This document shows, one piece after another, positions 36,816 through 46,829 of a DNA stretch of 64,000 nucleotides. The notes beneath the pieces were generated by a model that had not been told where the DNA came from, ran no database searches, and worked only from the letters and a program-made list of their open reading frames with translations. Source of the stretch: Rhodohalobacter halophilus (lineage in GTDB: Bacteria > Bacteroidota > Rhodothermia > Balneolales > Balneolaceae); NCBI RefSeq assembly GCF_001715195.1, contig NZ_MDWE01000003.1, forward strand, positions 23,406 through 87,405. The letters are read 5' to 3'. Position numbers and translations under genes: made by a program. Position 1 is the first letter of the stretch. The number at the start of each line of letters is the position of its first letter.

Positions 36816-37889
36816 ATGGCGTACGTTAAACTATATCGAAGTGAACTGAAGCACAATTTCGACTTTCTGGATTCACTTTTTAAAGAGAATGGAATCAAGT
36901 GGGGAATTACAACAAAACTGCTTTGCGGAAATCGCGCATTTCTGGAAGAGGTGATTGGCCTGGGGATCGGAGAGGTTCACGACTCGCGAATCAGTAATCT
37001 GAGAAGAATCAAGGAGATTGACCCCGATACACTGACCATCTACATTAAACCGCCGCCAAAGGACATCATTCCTGATGTGGTGAAATATGCGGATGCCAGC
37101 TTAAATACGGAGCTCTCCACACTTTATGAGCTTTCGGAGGAGGCCGAGCGCCAGAATAAAGTACATAAAGTGATCATTATGATCGAAATGGGGGATCTTC
37201 GGGAAGGGGTGATGCGCGAAGACCTGATCAATTTTTATGAAAAGGTGTTTAAACTGCCGGGCATTGAGGTCATTGGCCTGGGAACCAACCTGAACTGTAT
37301 GCATGGTGTGATGCCCGACAGCGACAAGCTGATCCAGCTCGCCCTCTATAAGCAGATTATTGAACTGCGGTTCAACAAAAAAATTCCGCTGGTTTCAGGC
37401 GGAACCACTGTTACGATTCCTTTACTGATCCGCGGTCAGTTGCCGGATGGAATCAATCATTTTCGGGTTGGTGAAGCTCTCTATTTTGGGAAAGATCTTT
37501 TCACCGATGGTGTGATAGAAGGGATGAGTGACCAGGTGATGGAGCTCTACACGCAGGTGATCGAAATTTCAGAAAAGCCGGTTGTTCCGACCGGTGAGCT
37601 GGGTATGAATCCACAGGGCAAAAAGATGGAAGTGTCGCAGGATGATTATGGAAAAACGGCCTACCGTGCTATTGTAGATATTGGGGTGCTCGATATTCAG
37701 CCAGACTATTTAATTCCCGTAAACGATAATCTCAAAATTATTGATGCCAGTTCCGATATGCTGATTCTGGATGTGGGAACCAATCCGGAAGGATATCAGG
37801 TTGGGGATGAGATCCGGTTCAAATTGAAGTATATGGGCGCCCTCGGTTTGATGAGCTCTGATTACATTGAAAAGCGGGTGACGGATTAA
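36816..37889 (+). CDS. Alanine-racemase-fold amino-acid racemase (Orr/YhfX-like)
   Basis: A 357-residue PLP enzyme with the fold III barrel of alanine racemases. The start MAYVKLYRSELKHNFDFL is the YhfX/ornithine-racemase type. GITTKLLCGN (about 30-39) carries the PLP lysine. Substrate and phosphate-binding parts include MIEMGDLREGVM, GLGTNLNCMHGVMPD and SGGTTVTIPLL. A C-terminal beta domain follows. Ornithine or another basic amino acid is the likely substrate by family, which would fit rocD and lat on the other side of the element. ATG 36816 is chosen over 36792. Confidence 0.82.
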   Translation: MAYVKLYRSELKHNFDFLDSLFKENGIKWGITTKLLCGNRAFLEEVIGLGIGEVHDSRISNLRRIKEIDPDTLTIYIKPPPKDIIPDVVKYADASLNTELSTLYELSEEAERQNKVHKVIIMIEMGDLREGVMREDLINFYEKVFKLPGIEVIGLGTNLNCMHGVMPDSDKLIQLALYKQIIELRFNKKIPLVSGGTTVTIPLLIRGQLPDGINHFRVGEALYFGKDLFTDGVIEGMSDQVMELYTQVIEISEKPVVPTGELGMNPQGKKMEVSQDDYGKTAYRAIVDIGVLDIQPDYLIPVNDNLKIIDASSDMLILDVGTNPEGYQVGDEIRFKLKYMGALGLMSSDYIEKRVTD

Positions 37890-37977
37890 ACCTTAGTTTC
37901 TCGCAGAGTTGCGCTGATGAATCGCTGAGTAGTGCAGTGGATGAATAAGTGAAAACTATTTAAAAGGAACCATCTAA

Positions 37978-38568
37978 ATGATCAAAACCCAAACACACCC
38001 GGTTATGAACCTGCCGGACAACTATGAAGTATTTGATTTTTCTGAAGGATATGATTCCGACAAAATGAGCCGGTTTGTGGAAAAAGGTGGCTGGGGTGTT
38101 GGCGGGTACAGCGAGAAACGAAACAATATGTATTTGACTCCGCAGTACGAGAACCGCCGGAATATTCACATGGGGATTGATATATGGGCGGCAGCCGGTG
38201 AACCCGTCTTTGCGCCGCTCGATGGTAAAGTGGCCTATTTAGCCAACCACGACCAGGAGGGAAATTACGGAGGTACACTGGTACTTGAGCATAAGGTGAA
38301 CGGGCAAATTTATTATGCACTCTATGGTCATCTGTCACCTGAAAGTATTTCTCATTTAACTCCCGGACAGAAAGTAGATGCAGGAGCCAAGGTAGGAGAA
38401 TTAGGAAATGAGCAGGAGAATGGAAACTGGCCTCCTCATCTTCACTATCAAATCAGTACTAAAGATCCCGGCGAAGCAGATATGCCGGGAGTGGTATCGA
38501 ATGAGGAGTACGATGAGGCATTGAAACTCTATCCCGATCCCAGGATTATTCTGGGCGATATTTATTAG
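37978..38568 (+). CDS. M23-family peptidase-like protein without signal peptide
   Basis: A 196-residue LytM-fold protein. Zinc and catalytic positions are present: HMGIDIWAAAG (HxxxD), YALYGHLS and PHLHYQIS (HxH). M23 enzymes cut peptidoglycan cross-bridges, yet this one has no signal peptide or anchor, so it may act in the cytoplasm, exit by another route, or work on other peptides. It follows the racemase gene by 88 bp and may be co-expressed. Confidence 0.82.
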   Translation: MIKTQTHPVMNLPDNYEVFDFSEGYDSDKMSRFVEKGGWGVGGYSEKRNNMYLTPQYENRRNIHMGIDIWAAAGEPVFAPLDGKVAYLANHDQEGNYGGTLVLEHKVNGQIYYALYGHLSPESISHLTPGQKVDAGAKVGELGNEQENGNWPPHLHYQISTKDPGEADMPGVVSNEEYDEALKLYPDPRIILGDIY

Positions 38569-38579
38569 AACTGTGTAAA

Positions 38580-38612
38580 AGACCTGACAGGTTTTGGAAA
38601 CCTGTCAGGTCT
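38580..38612. repeat. Perfect 15-bp palindrome, REP-like
   Basis: AGACCTGACAGGTTT and AAACCTGTCAGGTCT enclose a 3-nt loop between two converging genes. Palindromes with a GACCTGACAGGT core are widely dispersed in Bacteroidota genomes as far as I know. It may end both transcripts though it lacks a T-run. Confidence 0.75.
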
Positions 38613-38629
38613 GGCGGATATAACCAAAA

Positions 38630-39349
38630 TTAATCAGACAGATAGTATACAATCGTGGAAACTACCCGTACCTTTTTGATATGCGGATTGTTATTATCGC
38701 GGTCACTGATGCTAAACTGCCCCTGAGAAGCGGACTTTATTTTTCCCAGTTTACTGTTTGAATCTTCCGCAAATTTTTCTGCAACCTGCCGGGCTTCTTT
38801 AGTGGCTTGCTCAATCATTTCCGGCTTGATTTCATTCAAGCGGGTAAAGATATATTCAGGCCGAACTTCGTACTCGTTACCGCTGAGCGTAACACCCTGT
38901 TTGCCAAGTTCAACCAGGTCGCTCATCATGTTTCGTACTCCTTCCACATTTTCGGAGTAGATGGTGGCTGTCTGTGAGGCGATGTAGCGATATTGAAAAT
39001 TTTCGTTTCCACCGTATCTCTGGGCGGATCGATCCGTCAAAAGCGGGGTGGAGAAGGAGATCTCACTGTCAGCTATTCCCTGGCTGACAAGAAACTCCCT
39101 CACACGTTCTGCACTCTGATCGAGCGACTCATATACATCATCCAGAGAGTTACTCGCCTCTGTGAACTGAATAGGCCAAATTACAATATCCGCGATGTGT
39201 TCCTGCTCCGCCAGTCCCTTTACGGTAACCGACCGATCAAAACTTTTGAAATCGACGGCGGCTTTGGTTATGAAATATCCTAATGCGGTCAGCCCCAGAA
39301 AAATGGAGATTCCAATAGTTAACTGGACTACGCTGCTGTTATCGTTCAT
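38630..39349 (-). CDS. SIMPL-domain protein (DUF541)
   Basis: A 239-residue protein with one N-terminal membrane segment (about residues 8-27) and a large periplasmic SIMPL/DUF541 domain. It is recognised by DRSVTVKGLAEQEHIADIVIW, the central KAxAD-like helix EMIEQATKEARQVAEKFAED, and a late SKLGKIKSASQGQFSI. Related proteins (e.g. the BP26/OMP28 group) form oligomers at the cell envelope with unclear function. It is read toward the M23 gene and follows the PAS kinase by about 60 bp. Confidence 0.86.
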   Translation of the reverse strand: MNDNSSVVQLTIGISIFLGLTALGYFITKAAVDFKSFDRSVTVKGLAEQEHIADIVIWPIQFTEASNSLDDVYESLDQSAERVREFLVSQGIADSEISFSTPLLTDRSAQRYGGNENFQYRYIASQTATIYSENVEGVRNMMSDLVELGKQGVTLSGNEYEVRPEYIFTRLNEIKPEMIEQATKEARQVAEKFAEDSNSKLGKIKSASQGQFSISDRDNNNPHIKKVRVVSTIVYYLSD

Positions 39350-39412
39350 AGAGTAAATTTTATGATTAAAATGACTAACGATTTTTTTTTACTACCAGCT
39401 TAAAAAAAACAT

Positions 39413-42400
39413 TTAAACCAAAAGTCCGCTCGAAGCTCCTTTCACATCTGCTCTGTGGAATTTTAATTCAAACGTTGTTCCGGATTCCTCAGAAATGTAC
39501 CGGTTTTTTCCTTCAAGTTGCTTGGTGAGTACTTCAATCAGCTCCAGACCCAGTGAAGTGGACTTCATGGAGTTGAAATTCTCTGGAAGGCCAACACCGT
39601 CATCCTTCACCCGAATGGTAACTAAATCATCTTCAAGTGTAGTTGAAAGGTGAATGTTTCCTTTTTCTTTGCCGGTAAATCCGTGTTTCAGAATGTTGGT
39701 GATGATTTCATTCATGATCAGGGAACAGGGCACACTCTGATTGATATTTAACTCAATGGGTTGAAGATCAAAATCGATAGTTACATCAGTATCAGTCTGC
39801 AGGGTCTCAATAATGCTGTTAAAGAGTGATTTAAGGCTGTCGGAAAATTGAAGCTTTGAAAAATTATTCGCTTTATAGAGCTGTTCGTGAATTCCTGCCA
39901 TCGATTTAATACGTAATACACTTTCCAATAATTGCCTGTTTAATTCATCACTGTCGCTATTCATTGCCTGCATCTGCATCAGGCTGGAGACAATAGCCAG
40001 GTTATTTTTTACACGATGGTGAATTTCGGCAAGAAGCGTTTCCTTTTCTTTAATCGACTCCTTCAGCTCTTTTTCATTTTGTTTATAATCCGATACATCG
40101 CGTCCTATAATTACCCAGTGGGAGTAGTTATCATTCCGATCCTTCACCGGTACAAGTGAAAAGCTATTCCAGAAGGTTCTACCGTCTTTGGTGTAATTGA
40201 GGATTTCGGCTTCACAGGCTTCCAGATTTTCAACAGAGTTTCGAATTTTATTGACCTCACGGTCATCCGTTTCCGGTCCGTTTAAGATCTCAATCGATTT
40301 GCCAAGAACCTCTTCTTTTGAGTAGCCTGTAATTCTCTCAAAAGCATCGTTTACATAGATAATTTTCCGCCATTTTTTACCCTCATCCGGATTTGCTTCC
40401 GTGATGACGACCGTATCATTTGTATTGGTAATCACAGATTCGCGGAGCTTCAATTCCTGCTGTTCTATGGTCTCCTGAGTGATATCCTGCATAGCGCCAA
40501 TCATACGGACAGCTTCACCCATTTCATCTTTCAGAACAAAAGCGCGGTCAAAAACATGTCTATAACTTCCATCGGAGGCACGGAACCGATACTCCATTTG
40601 AAACCGCTCTGTTCCTTTCGCCAATACATCACGAAGTTTCTGATTTACTAAATGGTGATCCTCCGGGTGGATGTTCTCTTTCCACCAGTCGAAGGCGGGG
40701 TAGACCTGATCTTTATCATAGCCAAACATGTTGTGAATGTTCTTGTTGTATTCAACCATGCCGCTAGCCAGATCCATATCCCAAATGGTGTCGCTGGTGG
40801 CTTTGGATACAATTTCATAACGTTCCAGAGACTCTTTAAGCTGTAACTCCTTTTCCATCTTTTCAGTGACATCCCGTTCAATGGCAATAAAGTGCGTGCA
40901 ATTTCCATCGTCATCAAAAATGGGATCGATATTTAATTCCAGCCAGTAGGGAGTACCATCTTTTCGGTAGTTCAGGATCGTCTCTTCAACCGACTCATGA
41001 TGTTTCATCGCCCTGGACATTCTGCGAACGCTGTTAGGATCTGTGTCCGGCCCCTGGAGCATATCTCCCGGATTTTTACCCTTAATTTCTTCAAACGTAA
41101 AACCTGTTAGTTTTACAAAAGCATCATTTACCCATGTTACCCGTTTGTCTGCATCGGTTATGATTACAATATCGGTTGTTTTTGAAGCGACCAGCGAGAG
41201 TTCACGAAGTTTTTTTTCATTTTCGAGTTGCTCCGTAACGTCTCTGCCAAAAGCAAAAACGAACTCATCATCCCCAAATACTTCGGAAGAGTACCACGAT
41301 ATCCAGACGATCTCACCTGATTTGGTGATATAGCGGTTGATAAAGTTGTTTGCCTGACGTTCTCCGCTTATCGTTTCTTCAAATTCTTGAGATGTGTTTT
41401 TCAGATCCTCAGGGTGGATGAATTCAGAAAATGGTCTGGAGGTTAACTCTTCTTCTGTATAGCCGGTGATTTTGCAAAAGGCAGGATTTACTTGTATAAA
41501 GCGACCATTCGGGGTTGCGATAGCTAATATTTCCGGAGCACTCTCAAAGAGGTGGAAAAACTTCTCTTCCTGCATTTTTCGATGAATCTCTCGTCCCAAA
41601 GCTTCAGAAAGTCCTTCGAACCTGAAAATATTTTGCTCAATTTGAGAGGCCTGTTGATCACTGCCGAACAGAAGCACTCCAATAAACTTGTCATTACTGG
41701 TCAGAGGTAAACCAAAAGCTGATCGGATTACTGACTCCCTGGCCGATTCAGCACGCACAAATTTTGGGTGTTGATGAACATTATCCCAAAGCACAACCTT
41801 TTTTGAGTTCCAGATTTCGCCGGGTAGTCCATCTCCTCGATCAAATTGAGTAACAGTGCTGCTTAGTGTGTGAAAAGTACAATCTGGCTGATCCGGATGC
41901 CGGGATGTAGAGTTGAGTAGAAGTGAGGATTGATCTGCATTACAAAGCCAAAGTTCTGCGAATTTAAAATTTCCTTCTCTCGCAAGTTCTCCTAATAAAT
42001 CGGGGATAAAATCATTTAGATTTAGATTGGTTTTGAAATACTGAGATACTTTTTGAATCTGTTCATTTTGAATCTGTTGCTTTTTAGAATCGGTAATATC
42101 TCGTATTGCTCCTACCATCCGGATTGGTTCACCGCCTTCATCTCGAATGATATATCCATTTTCTGAAACGAAGGCAAACTGTCCGTTATCTCTTCTTAGC
42201 CGGTATTCAAAGCTCCAGTTATTTTTTTCTGAATGGAGAACACCTTCCAAACTCTGAAGAGTATCAGGGAGATCCGACGGGTGGACCATACTTTCCCACA
42301 TTTCGAGCGGAAATTTATGTTGAGTTATATGGTGGCCAAACAGTTTTTGAGAACCTTCTCCCCAGTGGAGGTGATTGGCAACGATATCCCAGTCATAGAT

Positions 42401-44746
42401 TGCATCCTTTGAAGCTTTTGTGACGAAGTTATAGCGCTCCAGGCTGGTATTAAGTTCTTCCTGAATTTTTTTACGGTCATTGATATCGGTTAGTGAACCG
42501 ACGATTGCAACCGTTTTCCCATTTTCAACAAGCGGAGCCTCGTTCACTTCCACCCACATGGTTTCACCATCTTTCTTTTTTAACTGAAGCTCGTATGGCG
42601 GTTGAGCCTCTCCGGTTTTTATGGCACGCTCGGTGTATTCCCTTGCTTTAAAATTTTCGGGATGATCGGTTACAAATTCCTCCCAATGGCGCTTGGACTC
42701 TTCCGGTGAGTACCCAAAAAATTCATACGACTGAGGACTTACATAGGTCAGGTTGCCATCTACATCGTGGCTGTAAAAAAGGTTGGTGCTGTGCTCCACA
42801 ATATTTCGCAGCTGCTGTTCCGTTTCAGCCAGTTTTTTCTGTGCCTCTTTCAACTCCCGGGCATCACGGGCAATAGCATACATTTTTTGATCTGCATCAC
42901 TCCATCTGGCCGCCCACACAATTGGAATTATGTCACCGTTTTTGTGCCGGTAACGGTTCTCAAAATTTGTTTGGCTTTCGCCGCTCATAATCTCCGAAGC
43001 AAATTTTTCGGTTTTTTTGATGTCCTCCGATATCACATAGTTGATATATTTTTCACCTTCCAATTCAGATGGCCGGTATCCCCAGACGTTTTCTGCAGCC
43101 GGGCTTACCATTTCAAACTTGCCGTCCTTATCAATCACGCAGATCACATCCATCGATTCGTTCAGGATGTTCTGAAGTTTGAGACGGCTCTCTTCGTTTG
43201 CCAGTTCTGCCGTTTTTCGTTCGTTAATATCCTGGGTACTGCCATAAATACTGACAACCTTTCCATTGATAACCTTAGGTTTTCCCGCTGCACGTATCCA
43301 TTTATGGTTCCCTTTTGCCGTGATGACGGTAAGTTCTACATCAAACGAACTTTTCTGTTCAATGGCACGGTTCACGGCATCTGTAATTTTCTGTCGGCTA
43401 TCACCTTCTTCATAAAAATGAATGGCAGATTCCAGGTCAGGTTCAAAGTTGGGGTCAACTTCATGCAGCTCTTTAACAAATTTGGACCAGGTCAGCTCAT
43501 TTTTTTCTAAATTCAGCTCCCAGCTGCCGATATTGGAAAGTTTGTAAGCTTCAGCTAACTGTTGTTCCAGTTTTTTCTTTTCCGTGATGTCGAGCATCAG
43601 ACCGCGAAGTTTTCCGGTTTGATTCTCCTCATGTGCTACCGTAACGACATCACACATCCAGATGTACTCTCCATTGGCTTTCTGAAATCGGTATTCAAAT
43701 TCATGATTTCGCCCTTCCTGTGTTTCATGATGGCAATACCTGATCGCCTGATCACGATCGTCGGGATGAATTTTATCCTGCCAAAAACCGGGTGTTCCCA
43801 CCCACGCTTCCGGAGAGTAGCCAAGCAACTCTTCAGCCTGCGGGCTCACATAGTCAAAAATGAAGGTCTCGGCGTCAGCTTCCCAAAAGATTCCATCGAT
43901 GGTGTGAATCAGCGTTTTAAACTTTTCATTCGCTTCATTAATTTTTCGTTCTGATTCTACCTGATCGGTGATATCCCGGAAATTATCCACGATACCCCGA
44001 ATTGAGGGATCGTGCAGCATATTTGTGATGGTCCCGGCCATCCAGCGCCAGCTGCCATTTTTATGGCGCATGCGGGCCGGGGTAACAGTAATGGGCATTG
44101 CAGGATTGGAGAGAGAGATGTTAATCTCTTCCATAACATGGGGCAGATCTTTTGGATGAACCAAATCATTAGGTTTTTTTTGCATCACCTCATCCACCGA
44201 AAACCCCAAAACGTCAGATATATTAGGCGATACATAGTCCGGATTTCCCTCTTCATCCAGTATCAGAAGTATATCGTACCCGTTTTCAACGAGAGATCGG
44301 TATCTCTTTTCACTTCTTTCCATACGCTGTTTCCGGCGCATTTCGGCGGTTACATCTCGTATAGTATGCAGTATAAATTCAGCTTCACCCTCTTCATTCA
44401 GTATGGGAGAGTTCTTGATTTGGTAGTATGCCCACTCCAGCTCTCCGCTCTTTTTGTTGAGGTATTTATATTTTTGCACTCCCAGGTTTTCAGGCTCCCC
44501 GGTTTGAGTGACTTTACGCAGAGAGTGATGCTGAACTTTTGCTTTGATGTCGTCAGGGTCGCTAATATCACCCGGAAATACATCAAAAAAAGGTTGATTC
44601 AAAACCTGATCATGATTACCCGTAAAAACGGTGTAGAAAAGTTCATTTGCATCAACAATCTCAAAATCGGGTTGATCTGCTTTGAGTATCAATGCAGGCA
44701 GAGGAACTGCCTGAAACAGTGATTTGTAGAGGTGATTATGATCCAT
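39413..44746 (-). CDS. Giant soluble multi-PAS histidine kinase (11 PAS, 1 GAF)
   Basis: A 1777-residue sensor kinase without transmembrane segments. Reading in order I count seven PAS/PAC units (about residues 1-900, each ending in a DIT or DVT motif), one GAF domain (about 905-1065), four more PAS/PAC units (about 1066-1572), and a C-terminal HisKA_2-type transmitter. The phosphorylated histidine lies in AEIHHRVKNNLAIV (about 1575-1588). The ATP-binding part has CSLIMNEIITNILKHGF, VKDDGVGLP and STSLGLELIEVL. PAS 9 and PAS 11 share a GPxTD motif like LOV-type domains but without the flavin cysteine. HisKA_2 kinases usually act through stand-alone response regulators; none is adjacent. Confidence 0.93.
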   Translation of the reverse strand: MDHNHLYKSLFQAVPLPALILKADQPDFEIVDANELFYTVFTGNHDQVLNQPFFDVFPGDISDPDDIKAKVQHHSLRKVTQTGEPENLGVQKYKYLNKKSGELEWAYYQIKNSPILNEEGEAEFILHTIRDVTAEMRRKQRMERSEKRYRSLVENGYDILLILDEEGNPDYVSPNISDVLGFSVDEVMQKKPNDLVHPKDLPHVMEEINISLSNPAMPITVTPARMRHKNGSWRWMAGTITNMLHDPSIRGIVDNFRDITDQVESERKINEANEKFKTLIHTIDGIFWEADAETFIFDYVSPQAEELLGYSPEAWVGTPGFWQDKIHPDDRDQAIRYCHHETQEGRNHEFEYRFQKANGEYIWMCDVVTVAHEENQTGKLRGLMLDITEKKKLEQQLAEAYKLSNIGSWELNLEKNELTWSKFVKELHEVDPNFEPDLESAIHFYEEGDSRQKITDAVNRAIEQKSSFDVELTVITAKGNHKWIRAAGKPKVINGKVVSIYGSTQDINERKTAELANEESRLKLQNILNESMDVICVIDKDGKFEMVSPAAENVWGYRPSELEGEKYINYVISEDIKKTEKFASEIMSGESQTNFENRYRHKNGDIIPIVWAARWSDADQKMYAIARDARELKEAQKKLAETEQQLRNIVEHSTNLFYSHDVDGNLTYVSPQSYEFFGYSPEESKRHWEEFVTDHPENFKAREYTERAIKTGEAQPPYELQLKKKDGETMWVEVNEAPLVENGKTVAIVGSLTDINDRKKIQEELNTSLERYNFVTKASKDAIYDWDIVANHLHWGEGSQKLFGHHITQHKFPLEMWESMVHPSDLPDTLQSLEGVLHSEKNNWSFEYRLRRDNGQFAFVSENGYIIRDEGGEPIRMVGAIRDITDSKKQQIQNEQIQKVSQYFKTNLNLNDFIPDLLGELAREGNFKFAELWLCNADQSSLLLNSTSRHPDQPDCTFHTLSSTVTQFDRGDGLPGEIWNSKKVVLWDNVHQHPKFVRAESARESVIRSAFGLPLTSNDKFIGVLLFGSDQQASQIEQNIFRFEGLSEALGREIHRKMQEEKFFHLFESAPEILAIATPNGRFIQVNPAFCKITGYTEEELTSRPFSEFIHPEDLKNTSQEFEETISGERQANNFINRYITKSGEIVWISWYSSEVFGDDEFVFAFGRDVTEQLENEKKLRELSLVASKTTDIVIITDADKRVTWVNDAFVKLTGFTFEEIKGKNPGDMLQGPDTDPNSVRRMSRAMKHHESVEETILNYRKDGTPYWLELNIDPIFDDDGNCTHFIAIERDVTEKMEKELQLKESLERYEIVSKATSDTIWDMDLASGMVEYNKNIHNMFGYDKDQVYPAFDWWKENIHPEDHHLVNQKLRDVLAKGTERFQMEYRFRASDGSYRHVFDRAFVLKDEMGEAVRMIGAMQDITQETIEQQELKLRESVITNTNDTVVITEANPDEGKKWRKIIYVNDAFERITGYSKEEVLGKSIEILNGPETDDREVNKIRNSVENLEACEAEILNYTKDGRTFWNSFSLVPVKDRNDNYSHWVIIGRDVSDYKQNEKELKESIKEKETLLAEIHHRVKNNLAIVSSLMQMQAMNSDSDELNRQLLESVLRIKSMAGIHEQLYKANNFSKLQFSDSLKSLFNSIIETLQTDTDVTIDFDLQPIELNINQSVPCSLIMNEIITNILKHGFTGKEKGNIHLSTTLEDDLVTIRVKDDGVGLPENFNSMKSTSLGLELIEVLTKQLEGKNRYISEESGTTFELKFHRADVKGASSGLLV

Positions 44747-45174
44747 AAGTCAGATAAGTTGCGTCGAGAGTATGCGCACTTCTTTTCCCGTAGTATCGTA
44801 AAAAATGAGTAGAAATAAAGTTTTTTACTGTTGATTCTACTGAATTTATCTTTATACGTACGTGGGAATACGTTCGTTAGCCAGTCTTTTAACCTAATGC
44901 ATTTCTTCCAAGGAGTGGTTTTGTGTTTGAATGTTACAAAATTTTTCAGATTTCAAGTCGCCGGTAATCAACAATACATCATGCGCAAAAACACAACATT
45001 CCCGCTTTAAATCCGTACATTACATGTTAGAGTGAGGCAATGTTGTTCACCGTCAATTTGGTTGTAACGCTATTTTACAATTCCTCACATGGATATGTGA
45101 TACAATTTATGAAACCCGGTTTGTATTTTTACTGTTGAAGGTACAGAACCAGACATTTTTAGCCGGAGACTGTT
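44747..45174. other. Gene-free divergent promoter region
   Basis: About 430 AT-rich bases between the divergent kinase gene and the Arg/Ser/Asn-rich lipoprotein gene. It must hold both promoters. I see no open frame with protein-like features and only weak local symmetry (TACGTACGT near 44856). Confidence 0.45.
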
Positions 45175-46704
45175 ATGAAAACTTACATACGAAATATCAC
45201 CATCATCATTGTATCAGGACTTTTTATGTCCGGTTGCTACACGCAGGTACAAACAGTTCAGCCCGAACGCGGCTACTACCCGGCATCACAGCAGGCTCCC
45301 GATCGTCGTGCACCCGTAGAGCAGCGGCAAGGACAGGTTGAAAATGTTGCCGATTATGAGCTGGGCTACGAAGATGGCTGGGAAGATGCCGAGGAGTTCT
45401 ACTTTAAGGATTATGAGGCGAAAGAGTGGTACCTGAATCACGGAATCAATCTGGCTCACGATCGTCACTACCGCCGAAGCTACCACACAACGGTGAATTA
45501 CCACTATTACGATCCGTTCTATTACAGCAGCTGGAGGCATGTACCTTACCACTACAGACATTACGGCTATCCATATCACAGCTCATTTGCGGTTAGTTTT
45601 GGGTTTTATCGTCCATTTTACGGATTCTCCTTCGGCTGGGCTTACTACGATCCATACAGATTTTATTACGGACCATCCTACGCCTTTTACGGCGGATACT
45701 ATGGGTATGGTGGTTATTACAGCCGTCCGATTGTTATCTATAATAACAGAGTTGTACAGCGGGATTATGGCCCAAGGAGCAACGGACTTGCTTCCCGCGG
45801 GAATGTAAATCGAAGCCGTGCAGCCTCTGTTTCGAGTAACAGAAGTGCGATCCGGAGCAATGCCAGATCAGCACAAGTGAACCGCAGTTCTACGATTACA
45901 AGGAACCGTTCAGGCAGTGCCATCCGATCGAGTGCCTCAAGCCAAACAAACAGCCGGTCTGCAGTTAACAGAACACGGACCAACACGAATCGCTCGAGCG
46001 GAACCGTAAATCGTACCCGATCGAATAACAATAGCAGCGGCTCCGTGAACCGAAACCGTTCGTCATCCAACAATCGAAGCAGCGGAACTGTAAACCGGAG
46101 CTCTTCAAATAATCGTAGCAGTGGTTCGGTGAACAGAAGTTCGTCCAATAACCGGAACAGCGGAGCGGTAAACAGGAGTTCATCAAGTTCAAACCGCTCA
46201 TCCGGCACGAATGCAAACAGAAGCCGGTCGAACAATGAGAGCAGCCGGGCAGCCGTTGTTGCTCCCCGGTCAAACAGCGAACGAATTAACGTGAGCGGCA
46301 GTACCGCAATTGAGCGGAGAGCGGTTACTGTAAACCGGTCTGTCAATCAGTCTGCCGTAGAGCGTCGGGCAGCCAATGCAGTGGTTCGAAACCGGATCAA
46401 CAGCTCAACAAGCCGTGTTGAAGGTTCTTCCGGCAGCAGATCAGGAGGCTCTTCATTCTTTAAATCATTGGGCAGAGTTATTGGCAACACAGCATTGGAA
46501 GGAGTGACTCGGTCGATTAACAGCCGTTCATCATCAGGGGTTACACGAACCCGAAGCAGTTCTTCCTCGCGGTCTACGGTAAATCGCTCATCGAGCAACC
46601 GGTCGAGCAGCGGAAGTGTAAGCCGTTCATCAAGTAACCGTTCCAGCAGCGGCAACTCAAGCCGAAGCCGGTCATCTTCGTCATCCAACAACCGGAATAA
46701 TTAG
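45175..46704 (+). CDS. Lipoprotein with Tyr/His-rich domain and Arg-Ser-Asn repeat tail
   Basis: A 509-residue lipoprotein. The signal peptide ends in lipobox MSGC (residues 18-21). Residues 60-200 are rich in Tyr, His, Phe and Gly (HYYDPFYYSSWRHVPYHY). From about residue 205 to the end the chain is almost only Arg, Ser and Asn with Gly, in degenerate units like NRSSSNNRSSGSV repeated many times. One more ordered stretch (FFKSLGRVIGNTALEGVTRS) interrupts it near 433-452. The tail is strongly basic and surely disordered. Binding to acidic polymers such as LPS, polysaccharide or DNA outside the cell is a guess. Family not recognised. Confidence 0.75.
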   Translation: MKTYIRNITIIIVSGLFMSGCYTQVQTVQPERGYYPASQQAPDRRAPVEQRQGQVENVADYELGYEDGWEDAEEFYFKDYEAKEWYLNHGINLAHDRHYRRSYHTTVNYHYYDPFYYSSWRHVPYHYRHYGYPYHSSFAVSFGFYRPFYGFSFGWAYYDPYRFYYGPSYAFYGGYYGYGGYYSRPIVIYNNRVVQRDYGPRSNGLASRGNVNRSRAASVSSNRSAIRSNARSAQVNRSSTITRNRSGSAIRSSASSQTNSRSAVNRTRTNTNRSSGTVNRTRSNNNSSGSVNRNRSSSNNRSSGTVNRSSSNNRSSGSVNRSSSNNRNSGAVNRSSSSSNRSSGTNANRSRSNNESSRAAVVAPRSNSERINVSGSTAIERRAVTVNRSVNQSAVERRAANAVVRNRINSSTSRVEGSSGSRSGGSSFFKSLGRVIGNTALEGVTRSINSRSSSGVTRTRSSSSSRSTVNRSSSNRSSSGSVSRSSSNRSSSGNSSRSRSSSSSNNRNN

Positions 46705-46829
46705 TGGAACGTTTGAACCAAGTTTTCGCGCATTGCCTGTCAGAATGATAATAGCGGCAGGAATGCGACATCAGGCGGCAGAATATTGCCGGAAATCCCA
46801 TAAAAAAATTCAAGCTTAATAGGAGACGT

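Noticed and set aside
42767..43510. 247-codon plus-strand frame inside the PAS kinase gene
   Set aside because: It lies wholly antisense to a well-supported coding region and its translation shows no domain; similar long antisense frames occur elsewhere in the kinase (e.g. 44012-44722).
45765..46346. Long minus-strand frame (193 codons) rich in Leu and Phe, antisense to the Arg/Ser/Asn lipoprotein
   Set aside because: It is the mirror of the low-complexity repeat on the coding strand and has no signal, motif or start context of its own.
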